Positions 54,736 through 63,236 of a stretch of 64,000 bases of DNA are shown one piece after another. A model generated the notes under the pieces. It was given only the letters and a program-made list of their open reading frames with translations. It had not been told where the DNA came from and ran no database searches. This DNA is from Rhodococcus sp. IEGM 1381 (GTDB taxonomy: Bacteria; Actinomycetota; Actinomycetes; Mycobacteriales; Mycobacteriaceae): positions 1 to 64,000 of the forward strand of contig NZ_JASHKQ010000007.1 of NCBI RefSeq assembly GCF_030056795.1, read 5' to 3'. Within the stretch, counting starts at the first letter, position 1. Each line of letters opens with the position of its first letter. Both the position numbers and the translations under genes were made by a program.

Positions 54736-56021
54736 GGGAGTTCACGACGTAGGCCTTCCGACCAGACTGCGAAGCTGTGTCCGCCAGGTACCTCCACGTA
54801 CTGCACATCCATTCCAGCGGCCTTCGCCGCGTCGTACATCTCTTGTTGACCCGGTTTGTAGTCCTCGTCGTCCGCGCCCACGACGAAAATACCGGCCGAG
54901 TCGGGGTACCGACGCGATTTGAGAAGGTCGAGCGGGTTGATGGCGGTGAATGCTGCAGAATTACCACCGAAGGCCTGCTGCACGGTTCGATCTCGATCCC
55001 CGAGGGTGGGCTCGCGTTGCCCCGACAGGTCGAGGAAGGTGGGATAGACATCAGGGTGGTTGGTCGCCATCTGTATGGAACACGTGCCACCGTAGGACAA
55101 TCCACCGATCGCCCAGTGGGCACGATTGCGGTCCACCTGCAGCGTGGCGTCGATCCAATCGGGAACGTCCCGGGACAGATACGTGTCCACGTTCCCCAGC
55201 GGCGAATCGACGCAGAGCGGATTGGCGATCGATGACCCGGTGCCGTCCGCGACGACCACGACCGGCGCAAGACCGGCACGGTCACGGGCAAAGTTGTCCA
55301 TGGTCTGAGCGAGCTTTCCGCCGTTGAGCCAGTCCTCGGGAGCACCCGGCTGACCGGCGAGCAACACCAGGACCGGGAGCAACGGGCGAGGATCGGCAAA
55401 ATACGCGGGCGGGAGATAGATCTCGGCATCCCGGGCGGAAAAGTTGGACGCGGTGGCCGGAATGGGTGCCGAGGTGACTCTTCCTGCGGTCGTCAGATCA
55501 GCAGGTGCAGTCCACACCGAATCCAAGGGCGTACCGCTGACGGTCTGCTCCACTGCGGCCGGCACATCCGAGAACTGAATACGGGCCGCGGACTCGACTC
55601 CGAGGGCATTGCCCACGGTGGGATACGCATCGAACTCCAGGTTGACGTGCAGCGCCGCAGCTGCGACTACCAGGACCGCTGCCCCCACCGTCGTCAGTTT
55701 GCCCAGCACCCCACGGGCCGCGAGCAACCGGGACACCACTGCGAACAGTGCGGAGAGACCCACTCCGATCCAGACGTAGATCGAGGTGGCTATCGGATCC
55801 GGAAACGGTCGCCACACTTTCTCGACCACCACGTAACCGACTGCCGTGACAACGATCGCGACCGTCGCGGCGATCGGCAGCGCACGCCTCGAGTATCGCC
55901 GCGACGTCGAGACGACCAACCACACGCCACCGAGCGCGCCGAGAACGGACACGATCACCGGTACCGGGCCGTCGATCAACGACAGAGAATCGAACCACTC
56001 CACGCTTGCGTCTCCGCTCAC
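54702..56021 (-). CDS. Membrane-anchored alpha/beta hydrolase (esterase family)
   Basis: The protein has about 439 residues if it starts at GTG 56021 (GTG 56057 and 56174 are other options). About three to four membrane segments (VPVIVSVLGALGGVWLVVST, AIAATVAIVVTAVGYVVVEK region, LTTVGAAVLVVAAAALHVN) precede an esterase-D/antigen-85-like domain: PVLVLLAGQPGAPEDWLNGG, nucleophile GGLSYGGTCSIQMA, and GGHSFAVWSE with the catalytic His. The esterase domain is probably outside the membrane. It overlaps the MprF-like gene and is likely in the same operon for envelope lipid work. Confidence 0.75.
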   Translation of the reverse strand: MSGDASVEWFDSLSLIDGPVPVIVSVLGALGGVWLVVSTSRRYSRRALPIAATVAIVVTAVGYVVVEKVWRPFPDPIATSIYVWIGVGLSALFAVVSRLLAARGVLGKLTTVGAAVLVVAAAALHVNLEFDAYPTVGNALGVESAARIQFSDVPAAVEQTVSGTPLDSVWTAPADLTTAGRVTSAPIPATASNFSARDAEIYLPPAYFADPRPLLPVLVLLAGQPGAPEDWLNGGKLAQTMDNFARDRAGLAPVVVVADGTGSSIANPLCVDSPLGNVDTYLSRDVPDWIDATLQVDRNRAHWAIGGLSYGGTCSIQMATNHPDVYPTFLDLSGQREPTLGDRDRTVQQAFGGNSAAFTAINPLDLLKSRRYPDSAGIFVVGADDEDYKPGQQEMYDAAKAAGMDVQYVEVPGGHSFAVWSEGLRRELPWLATRTGLTS

Positions 56022-56151
56022 TTCTCGAAGAGTCGGGCCGCGGGGCGGCTCGATCACGTGAGAAGGATATTCGCCCCCACGTTGCACCGGTCGAGACCCG
56101 GCGATTCGAGACGCCACGACTATGACCGAACCCACACTGCCGGAACAGTCG

Positions 56152-56170
56152 GTACTACCACGGGTAGTAC
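56152..56170. promoter_or_regulatory. BlaI-type operator
   Basis: GTACTACC-ACG-GGTAGTAC is a perfect 8-bp inverted repeat 34 bp before the blaI start. TACTAC/GTAGTA arms are typical of BlaI/MecI sites, so autorepression is likely. Confidence 0.75.
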
Positions 56171-56204
56171 GCATCAGCGTCGGAGTAGCCGTAGAGTACG
56201 AGGA

Positions 56205-56621
56205 ATGGCTGGTCTTGGTGAACTAGAGCGCGCAGTGATGGACCATCTGTGGGAGTCGTCGGATCCCCAGACCGTTCGTCAGGTCCACGAGGCACTGGCG
56301 ACACATCGTGAGCTCGCATACACAACTGTGATGACGGTGCTGCAGCGGCTGGCGAAGAAGAAGTTGGTCGTTCAGCAGCGCGACGATCGTGCGCATCGAT
56401 ACGCACCTCTACACGGACGCGACGAGTTGGTTGCGAGCCTGATGGTCGACGCGTTGTCGCAGGCACCCGCGTCCGGTGGACGCGCTGCCGCACTCGTCCA
56501 CTTCGTCGGACAGGTGGGTGCCGACGAAGCCGCCGCACTCCGTGAGGCACTCGCCGCTCTGGAAGTGGCACAATCGCAGAGAGAGTCCCCTTCGGCTGGA
56601 GAAGGCCGTCCGACGGACTGA
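56205..56621 (+). CDS. blaI: BlaI/MecI/CopY-family repressor
   Basis: The protein has 138 residues. The winged helix reads GELERAVMDHLWESSDPQTV, VRQVHEALATHRELAYTTVM, TVLQRLAKKKLVVQQRDDRA and HRYAPLHGRDE, then the dimerisation helices. It should repress the adjacent M56 peptidase gene and possibly more distant genes. A matching palindrome lies just upstream. AGGA precedes ATG 56205. The organisation is like BlaI/BlaR of mycobacteria. Confidence 0.92.
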   Translation: MAGLGELERAVMDHLWESSDPQTVRQVHEALATHRELAYTTVMTVLQRLAKKKLVVQQRDDRAHRYAPLHGRDELVASLMVDALSQAPASGGRAAALVHFVGQVGADEAAALREALAALEVAQSQRESPSAGEGRPTD

Positions 56622-56644
56622 CGCTCGCCGTAGTAAGTGAGGAC

Positions 56645-57601
56645 ATGAACTCGACGACTGCGTTGGCATTCGCGGTACTCGCGCTGATTCTGGCGGGGCC
56701 GGTGCCAGCCGTGCTCGCTCGCGCCAGTTGGCCGTATCGGTCCCCGCGTGCAGCACTGGTTCTGTGGCAGGCGATTGCGCTGGCCGCCGTGCTCTCGGCA
56801 TTCAGCTCAGGTCTCGCCATCGGCGGACTGCTCCTGGTTCCCGGCCCGGACGGTCGTCCCACCACAGCACCCACCGACGAGATCGACGCGCTCGGCCTTC
56901 CCCTGTGGATTCTGTACGTGGTCGTACTCGCGATCACGCTCGGCATCGGTGCCAAGTTGATGTTCTCGGTTGTTCAGGTGGCGGTCCGAACCCGACGTCG
57001 CCGCTCTCGGCACCGCATGCTCGTCGATCTACTGGATCGAAACAACTTGAACGAGAACCCCTTTCGTAGTCTGCGCGATGCGGATATTCGCGTGCTCGAC
57101 GCTGCCGAGCCGATCGCGTATTGCCTGCCGGGTCTGCGTCAGAGGGTGGTGCTGAGTCGGGGAACACTCGCCAACCTCTGCGAGGCAGAGATCACCGCCA
57201 TCCTCAGCCACGAACGGTCGCACCTTCGTGCCCGCCACGACTTGGTCCTCGAAGCATTCACCGCGGTCAACGAGGCATTCCCGAGAATCGTGCGAAGCAA
57301 GTCGGCCCTGGGCAGCGTGCAATTGCTGGTCGAGCTGTTGGCCGACGACTCGGCGGTCAAGGTCACCGGACCCACCCCGCTGGCTCGGGCGCTGGTCGCG
57401 TGCGCCGGGTCCACCGCCCCGCGAGGTGCCATGGCGGCAGGCGGACCACACACCCTCATCCGAGTTCAACGGTTGAGCGGCCCCGGGAGCGACGTCCGCA
57501 TCGCAGCGGTTGCCTACGCGACCGCTGTGGTGATCCTCGTACTTCCGACGATCTATGTGGCGATGCCGTGGCTCGAGGAACTGAGCAAGCTGGTCGGGTG
57601 A
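56645..57601 (+). CDS. M56-family membrane metallopeptidase (BlaR1-like, no sensor domain)
   Basis: The protein has 318 residues with about four membrane helices (residues about 5-25, 35-60, 85-110, 280-305). The zinc-peptidase motif is LSHERSHLRARHDL (HExxH as HERSH, about residue 190), with the third ligand probably in LVELLADDSAV. It lacks the penicillin-binding sensor of BlaR1. It may inactivate the BlaI repressor on an envelope signal. It is 23 bp from blaI, in one operon. Confidence 0.85.
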   Translation: MNSTTALAFAVLALILAGPVPAVLARASWPYRSPRAALVLWQAIALAAVLSAFSSGLAIGGLLLVPGPDGRPTTAPTDEIDALGLPLWILYVVVLAITLGIGAKLMFSVVQVAVRTRRRRSRHRMLVDLLDRNNLNENPFRSLRDADIRVLDAAEPIAYCLPGLRQRVVLSRGTLANLCEAEITAILSHERSHLRARHDLVLEAFTAVNEAFPRIVRSKSALGSVQLLVELLADDSAVKVTGPTPLARALVACAGSTAPRGAMAAGGPHTLIRVQRLSGPGSDVRIAAVAYATAVVILVLPTIYVAMPWLEELSKLVG

Positions 57602-57879
57602 GCGTGTGTGCGATCAGGGTCGCACAGGTCACATCGAGTCGGGGTGAACATTTCGGGGTTCGTCACGTACAGTAGAGCTCGGTCGCCATCGCGACCTAGC
57701 AATCGAAATGGCACAAACAGCCCCACTTTATGCAGTTCTTATCTGCATTCTGATGGCCAGGTGACAGTGCCCTGGCTCGTATCAATGTGTTCTGGCTGTT
57801 CTTCGTGTTCCCCGGCTCGTTCGGGTGCTCTCAGCTTCGGGCTTATTGGCGTGCCCGTAATCCGGAGAGGCTTTACTGC
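57602..57879. other. Long untranslated leader of the DEAD-box gene
   Basis: No gene is seen in 278 bp. Cold-inducible DEAD-box helicases commonly have such leaders, but no riboswitch or clear hairpin is recognised here. Confidence 0.3.
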
Positions 57880-59583
57880 GTGACCCACGCTGTTTCCAAC
57901 ACACCCGTTTCCACCACTTCCGACACCACGGCAGTCCCGACGCCCGTAGCGGCACCGGCCTTCACCTTCGCCGAGCTCGGGCTGCCCGAGGCCGTCGTCG
58001 CCGCTTTGGCTCGCAACTCGATCACGGTGCCCTCCCCCATCCAGGAGAAGGCACTTCCCGACGCCATCGCCGGCAAGAACGTTCTCGGTCGCGCGCAGAC
58101 AGGCTCGGGCAAGACCCTTGCCTTCGGCCTGCCGATTCTGCAGCGCCTCTCGCTGCACACCGATCGACCGGCCGCCAAGCGCCCGCGTTCGCTCGTACTG
58201 GTTCCGACCCGCGAACTCGCTTTCCAGGTCGTCGAATCTCTCGCTCCCTACGCCAACGCGCAGGGCCTTCGGGTCATGCCGGCCGTCGGCGGCACGCCGT
58301 TCAACAAGCAGGTCGAGCAGCTCCGACGCGGAGTCGACGTACTCGTCGCCACGCCCGGCCGCCTCGCCGATCACCTTCGTCAGGGCACCTGCATCCTCGA
58401 TTCCATCGAGATCACCGCACTCGACGAGGCAGACCAGATGGCCGACATGGGCTTCCTGCCCGAGGTGCGTGCCGTCCTCGCCGGCACTCCGGCAGACGGA
58501 CAGCGCATGCTGTTCTCGGCAACCCTCGACCGCGAGGTTCAGTCGCTGGTCCGCCAGTTCCTGCCCGACCACGTCGAGCACTCCACCCAGGACGGTAAGG
58601 CCAGCGTTCGGACCATGGACCATTACGTCCTCATGGTCGACCGGGGTCAGAAGGATCTGGTGCTCTCCGAGATCGGTGCCCGCGAAGGCGGTCGCACCAT
58701 CATGTTCGCGCGTACAAAGCTGGGCTGCGACGGAATCACCGATCGCCTGCGTGCGCTCGGTATCGCCGCGGAGTCACTGCACGGTGGCAAGGCACAGAAT
58801 CAGCGCACCCGCGTTCTCGAGCGCTTCAAGAACGGCCGCACCCCCGTCCTCGTCGCTACCGACGTTGCCGCTCGCGGAATCCATGTCGACGGTATCGACC
58901 TGGTCGTTCACGTCGATCCGCCCGCAGACCACAAGGACTACCTGCACCGCGCAGGACGTACGGCACGCGCTGGAGAAAAGGGCACCGTCGTCGCGATCGT
59001 GCTCCCCAACCAGCGTCGTCAGGTTCTGCGTCTGACCGGTATGGCCGGCGTCAAGGCCACTGCCGTCAACGTCTCGCCCGGTTCGGCCGAGCTGAACAGC
59101 ATCACCGGCGCGAAGAAGCCCACCGGTGAGCCGTTGCGCGCCGAGTCCGCTCCGCGCGACCGTAACAGCCGTCCCGGCTACCAGGGCTCCAATCCCCGCA
59201 GTGGCGGCGGATACCAGGGCTCCAACCCGCGTTCCACCGGCGGATACCAGGGCTCCAATCCCCGCAGCAGCGGCGGATACCAGGGTTCGAACCCCCGTAG
59301 TGAAGGCGGCTACCAAGGTGACCGCCCCCGCACCGGCTACCAGGGCTCCAACCCGCGCAGCGAGGGCGGCTACCAGGGTGACCGCCCGCGTCGCACCGAT
59401 TCGAGCTCGTACCGCGGCTCCGAGGGCCGTGGCTACGAAGGTCGCGGTGCCGACAACCGAGGCTCGGACAACCGTCGCCCGGCATCCGCTCCCCGCCAGG
59501 ACGAGCACCGGTCGGGTGGCTTCCGCAGCCGCACGGACCGTCGCTCGTACGACGGTTTCGAAGGTCCGGCTCGCAGCCACTGA
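57880..59583 (+). CDS. DEAD-box RNA helicase with repetitive basic tail
   Basis: The protein has 567 residues. Q motif PSPIQEKALPDAIAGK, motif I AQTGSGKTLAFG, PTRELAFQVV, TPGRL, DEADQMADMGF (motif II, DEAD), SATLD, and HRAGRTARAGEKG (motif VI) are all present. From about residue 430 a low-complexity tail holds four GGYQGSNPRS-type repeats plus GGYQGDRPR repeats and SYRGSEGRG, which are RNA-binding-like. It unwinds short RNA duplexes, probably in ribosome assembly or RNA decay in the cold. GTG 57880 has GGAGAGG upstream. Confidence 0.92.
   Translation: MTHAVSNTPVSTTSDTTAVPTPVAAPAFTFAELGLPEAVVAALARNSITVPSPIQEKALPDAIAGKNVLGRAQTGSGKTLAFGLPILQRLSLHTDRPAAKRPRSLVLVPTRELAFQVVESLAPYANAQGLRVMPAVGGTPFNKQVEQLRRGVDVLVATPGRLADHLRQGTCILDSIEITALDEADQMADMGFLPEVRAVLAGTPADGQRMLFSATLDREVQSLVRQFLPDHVEHSTQDGKASVRTMDHYVLMVDRGQKDLVLSEIGAREGGRTIMFARTKLGCDGITDRLRALGIAAESLHGGKAQNQRTRVLERFKNGRTPVLVATDVAARGIHVDGIDLVVHVDPPADHKDYLHRAGRTARAGEKGTVVAIVLPNQRRQVLRLTGMAGVKATAVNVSPGSAELNSITGAKKPTGEPLRAESAPRDRNSRPGYQGSNPRSGGGYQGSNPRSTGGYQGSNPRSSGGYQGSNPRSEGGYQGDRPRTGYQGSNPRSEGGYQGDRPRRTDSSSYRGSEGRGYEGRGADNRGSDNRRPASAPRQDEHRSGGFRSRTDRRSYDGFEGPARSH
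59175..59400 (+). repeat. Tandem coding repeat in helicase tail
   Basis: Units of about 30-36 bp encode GGYQGSNPRS (with one-residue variants), then GGYQGDRPR. They are nearly identical at the DNA level, so copy number is likely to vary between strains. Confidence 0.8.
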
Positions 59584-59628
59584 TCGTTTCGTAACCGTGC
59601 GGTCGTGAACCGACCGAAACATATTTCG

Positions 59629-59675
59629 ACGACACGAGGTGTCGCATTCTTCGCGAATGCGACACCTCGTGTCGT
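59629..59675 (+). terminator. Strong perfect hairpin after the DEAD-box gene
   Basis: A 21-bp perfect stem (ACGACACGAGGTGTCGCATTC with its exact complement) around loop TTCGC. It lies 46 bp after the stop and is likely the main terminator; the flanking sequence has no long U-run. Confidence 0.8.
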
Positions 59676-59748
59676 TGTGTACCGGCATGTTTGGGACTTG
59701 CTCGGGGGTTGGCTCGCGCTACGTGGCCCGGCAGGGAAAGCTGTCTGT

Positions 59749-61200
59749 ATGACCTCAGCAGCAGAACCGACAGAACTGGCTCAGATCGGAGTCACCGGAC
59801 TCGCCGTCATGGGCTCCAATATCGCACGCAACTTCGCTCATCACGGGCACACCGTCGCGTTGCACAACCGCAGTGTCGCCAAGACCGATGCGTTGATCGC
59901 CGAGCACGGCAGCGAGGGCAACTTCATCCGTACCGAAACCATCGAGGAGTTCGTCGCTGCGCTCGCGAAGCCGCGCCGGGTCCTCATCATGGTCAAGGCG
60001 GGCGACCCGACGGACGCGGTGATCGAGGAACTCGCGGGCGCGATGGAAGAGGGCGACATCATCATCGATGGTGGCAACGCGCTCTACACCGACACCATCC
60101 GCCGTGAGGCTGCCATGAAGGAGCGCGGCCTGCTCTTCGTCGGTGCTGGAATCTCCGGAGGCGAGGAGGGCGCTCTCAACGGCCCGTCGATCATGCCGGG
60201 CGGCCCGGCCGAGTCCTACAAGGCACTCGGTCCGCTGCTCGAGTCCATTGCGGCACAGGTGGACGGCACGCCGTGCTGCACTCACATCGGACCCGACGGC
60301 TCCGGCCACTTCGTGAAGATGGTGCACAACGGAATCGAATACGCCGATATGCAACTCATCGGCGAGGCATACAACCTGTTCCGCGACGCCCTCGGTTACA
60401 CCCCGGCGCAGGTAGCCGACGTCTTCACCGAGTGGAACAACGGCGATTTGGAGAGCTATCTGGTGGAGATCACCGCCGAGGTGCTCCGCCAGGTCGACGC
60501 CAAGACAGGTCAGCCGTTGGTGGACGTGATCGTCGACGCCGCCGAGCAGAAGGGCACCGGCCGCTGGACTGTCAAGGCCGCACTCGATCTGGGTGTTCCC
60601 GTCACCGGTATCGCCGAAGCCGTCTTCGCCCGGGCGCTGTCGGGGTCGCGGGCGCAGCGTAAGGCGGCCGTCGGGCTGGCCTCCGGTGCCCTTGCGGACA
60701 AGCCCACCGACGCGGAGCAGTTTACGCACGACATCAGCCGGGCGCTGTACGCATCGAAGATCGTTGCCTACGCACAGGGCTTCGATCAGATTGCGGCAGG
60801 CAGCGCCGAGTACGACTGGAACCTCCATCCCGGTGACCTCGCCACCATCTGGCGCGGCGGTTGCATCATCCGCGCACGGTTCCTCGACCGCATCAAGGAC
60901 GCGTACGACGACAACGCCGAGCTGCCCAGTTTGATCCTGGCACCGTACTTCCGTGACGCCATCGAGAACGCCATCGACAGCTGGCGTCGCGTCGTCATCA
61001 CCGCGGCCTCGCTGGGCATTCCGGTCCCCGCGTTCGCGTCGTCACTCTCGTACTACGACGCGTTGCGAGCAGAGCGTCTGCCTGCAGCGTTGACTCAAGG
61101 GCAGCGTGACTTCTTCGGTGCCCACACCTACGAGCGAACCGACTCGGAAGGAAAGTTCCACACCCTCTGGAGTGGCGATCGCTCCGAGGTCGAGGCCTGA
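59749..61200 (+). CDS. gnd: 6-phosphogluconate dehydrogenase, decarboxylating
   Basis: The protein has 483 residues, typical of the long form. NADP-binding GVTGLAVMGSNIARNFAHHG, substrate-binding GAGISGGEEGALNGPSIMPG and HFVKMVHNGIEYADMQ (catalytic Lys) are clear. It oxidises 6-phosphogluconate to ribulose-5-phosphate, making NADPH in the pentose phosphate pathway. ATG 59749 is used; the open frame upstream to 59605 covers the terminator hairpin. A terminator follows at 61218-61247. Confidence 0.95.
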   Translation: MTSAAEPTELAQIGVTGLAVMGSNIARNFAHHGHTVALHNRSVAKTDALIAEHGSEGNFIRTETIEEFVAALAKPRRVLIMVKAGDPTDAVIEELAGAMEEGDIIIDGGNALYTDTIRREAAMKERGLLFVGAGISGGEEGALNGPSIMPGGPAESYKALGPLLESIAAQVDGTPCCTHIGPDGSGHFVKMVHNGIEYADMQLIGEAYNLFRDALGYTPAQVADVFTEWNNGDLESYLVEITAEVLRQVDAKTGQPLVDVIVDAAEQKGTGRWTVKAALDLGVPVTGIAEAVFARALSGSRAQRKAAVGLASGALADKPTDAEQFTHDISRALYASKIVAYAQGFDQIAAGSAEYDWNLHPGDLATIWRGGCIIRARFLDRIKDAYDDNAELPSLILAPYFRDAIENAIDSWRRVVITAASLGIPVPAFASSLSYYDALRAERLPAALTQGQRDFFGAHTYERTDSEGKFHTLWSGDRSEVEA

Positions 61201-61217
61201 CCCACCCTCGTCCACCG

Positions 61218-61247
61218 GTGGCGCTGCGTGCTCTCACGCAGCGCCAC
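61218..61247 (+). terminator. Terminator hairpin after gnd
   Basis: GTGGCGCTGCGTG pairs perfectly with CACGCAGCGCCAC around loop CTCT, 17 bp after the gnd stop. It also lies beside the converging DUF4262 gene. Confidence 0.8.
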
Positions 61248-61267
61248 TGGCGTGTGGACGACTGCAA

Positions 61268-61738
61268 TCAGTAGGCCAACGGTCCGAGCACCGGTTGGAC
61301 CACCGTCGAGGGAATGCCCTCCCACGGCAACGAACCCTCGCAGTCCTTCCACACGGCTTGAACGGCGCTGAAGCACCCCCTGCCGTACACGTCCGATGCC
61401 GCGTGGAGAATGTCTGCGCAATCGGGTACATCGATGGTGAAGAGCTCGAATCCTGCTGCCCAACAGCCGATTCCAGCTTCGACTTCCAAAAGCCCCGAAG
61501 CAACGGAAGTGCCGAGCGCATTCAGTATTCGCGAGGACTCGTTCGGGTCGCGACCCGTCACGACGATCTCCGGACTTCCGAACCCGGTGAGACCGACGGT
61601 GTAGCAGAACGCCGGATGGATACCGTCCCGGTCGACCTCCGATTCGACGTACTGCAAGGCCCAGCCGAATCGATCCATGGCGCTCTTCACCTCTCCGATG
61701 TACTCGTCGACGCTGTAGCCCTCACACATCCTGCACAT
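61268..61738 (-). CDS. DUF4262 domain protein
   Basis: The protein has 156 residues from ATG 61738 (MCRMCEGYSVDEYIGEVKSA). DUF4262 features are FGWALQYVESEVDRDGIHPA, FCYTVGLTGFGSPEIVVTGR and VPDCADILHAASDVYGRGCF. The N-terminal CxxC (CRMC) may bind metal. Function unknown. GGGGGAG lies close before ATG 61738. It is divergent from the second DEAD-box helicase and convergent with gnd. Confidence 0.8.
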   Translation of the reverse strand: MCRMCEGYSVDEYIGEVKSAMDRFGWALQYVESEVDRDGIHPAFCYTVGLTGFGSPEIVVTGRDPNESSRILNALGTSVASGLLEVEAGIGCWAAGFELFTIDVPDCADILHAASDVYGRGCFSAVQAVWKDCEGSLPWEGIPSTVVQPVLGPLAY

Positions 61739-61880
61739 AGCTCCCCCACTCGGCGAGCGGTCGCCCCCACGGCAACCGCGATGTCGAACGCATTCGAACG
61801 TGCGTTCTACGACGGAGTGTTGCGCGCGGCACCGACAAGAAGATTCCATGCGCGCTCGACGCGGCGGTAAGGTCTCAGTT

Positions 61881-63236
61881 ATGCCGGGTCAATCACCGAA
61901 GGGGCGTTCCGCAGGCTCCACTCCACCCGCTTCATCGTTCGCAGACCTGGGGCTCCCGGTGGTTCTCGTACATTCGCTGAAGAATGCGGGTGTGTCCCAC
62001 CCCTTTCCGATCCAGGTTGCTGCAGTCCCCGACGCACTTGCCGGTCGTGACGTACTCGGACGCGCCCCGACCGGATCGGGAAAGACGCTCGCGTTCGGAC
62101 TTCCACTGCTCGTACGGCTGGCAGGTCGTCGAAGCGAGCCGGCAGCACCGCGTGGACTCGTGCTCGCTCCGACGCGGGAACTCGCACTCCAGATCCACGA
62201 GGTCCTCGACCTACACGGTGCCACCTTCGGCCTACGCAGCGTCGGTCTCGTGGGCGGTGTCCCCCTCGAACGAAATGTTCGCGAGATTCAGCGCGGTGTC
62301 GACATCGTGGTCGCCACCCCCGGTCGTCTCAACGACCTGCTCGAGCGCCGTTCCATCGCGCTGAATCGTGTCGAGATGACCGTGATCGACGAAGCGGACC
62401 GAATGGTGGACATGGGGTTTCTGCCCCAGATCGAATCGCTTATGGCCGCGACGCCACCCGACGGCCAGCGGTTGTTGTTCTCGGCAACCCTCGACAAGGA
62501 CACCGACCGCCTGGTCGAGAGGTTCATGGACGATCCGGCGGAGCACTCCACTGCCGAATCGGTGAGCGTGCCCGACATTGCGCACTACGTGTTCGAGGTC
62601 GATGCCGCGCGCAAGACCGAAGTAGCTGCTGCACTCGCCAACAGAGACGGACGAACGCTGTTGTTCGTCCGTACCACCCACGCGGTCGATCGACTCACCG
62701 ACGAGTGTCGCCGACTGGGCGTGCCCGTATCGTCGTTGCACGGCAACAAGACTCAGGCGCACCGCACGCGTTCGCTGGCCGCCTTCGCGGACGGCAGCTC
62801 GGCCGCGCTGATCGCAACCGACGTCGCGGCTCGTGGTGTTCACGTCGACGACGTCACACTGGTGGTGCACGTCGACCCACCGATGGATTCCAAGGACTAC
62901 GTGCACCGTGCAGGCCGAACCGCGCGAGCCGGGGCCAGCGGAACCGTCGTGACCTTGGCTACCGACGATCAGTTGGCGCGGGTGCGCGCCATGGCAGACG
63001 AAGCGGGAATCTCGGCCACCGTCGTCGATACCGAAGCGGACCCCGTCTCGTGGCGCCGCATGACCGGAGCTCGCACCCCCATCGGCAGACCACTGTCGAA
63101 TTCGGCCGACACACCGGGATCCGCCCGCGGTGATCTGCCGGAGCGAGGGCCGCGGCGGGGGGCCGCACCCGCGCGAAACGAACGACGGGGCAGAACCGGA
63201 GGCAGTCGGGGCACCAGCCGAGGACGACGCGGGTGA
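61881..63236 (+). CDS. DEAD-box RNA helicase
   Basis: The protein has 451 residues. Motifs: PFPIQVAAVPDALAGRDVL (Q motif), APTGSGKTLAFGL, PTRELALQ, TPGRLN, VIDEADRMVDMGF, SATLDKD and HRAGRTARAG. The short basic tail (GPRRGAAPARNERRGRTGGS, then RGTSRGRRG) should bind RNA. ATG 61881 has AAGG about 9 nt upstream; ATG 61848 is an alternative. It is a paralogue of the helicase at 57880. Its stop overlaps the next gene (GTGA at 63233-63236). Confidence 0.92.
   Translation: MPGQSPKGRSAGSTPPASSFADLGLPVVLVHSLKNAGVSHPFPIQVAAVPDALAGRDVLGRAPTGSGKTLAFGLPLLVRLAGRRSEPAAPRGLVLAPTRELALQIHEVLDLHGATFGLRSVGLVGGVPLERNVREIQRGVDIVVATPGRLNDLLERRSIALNRVEMTVIDEADRMVDMGFLPQIESLMAATPPDGQRLLFSATLDKDTDRLVERFMDDPAEHSTAESVSVPDIAHYVFEVDAARKTEVAAALANRDGRTLLFVRTTHAVDRLTDECRRLGVPVSSLHGNKTQAHRTRSLAAFADGSSAALIATDVAARGVHVDDVTLVVHVDPPMDSKDYVHRAGRTARAGASGTVVTLATDDQLARVRAMADEAGISATVVDTEADPVSWRRMTGARTPIGRPLSNSADTPGSARGDLPERGPRRGAAPARNERRGRTGGSRGTSRGRRG

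Noticed and set aside
58774..59688. Long minus-strand ORF opposite the DEAD-box helicase tail
   Set aside because: Its Ala/Val/Gly repeats are the mirror of the coding repeats in the helicase tail.
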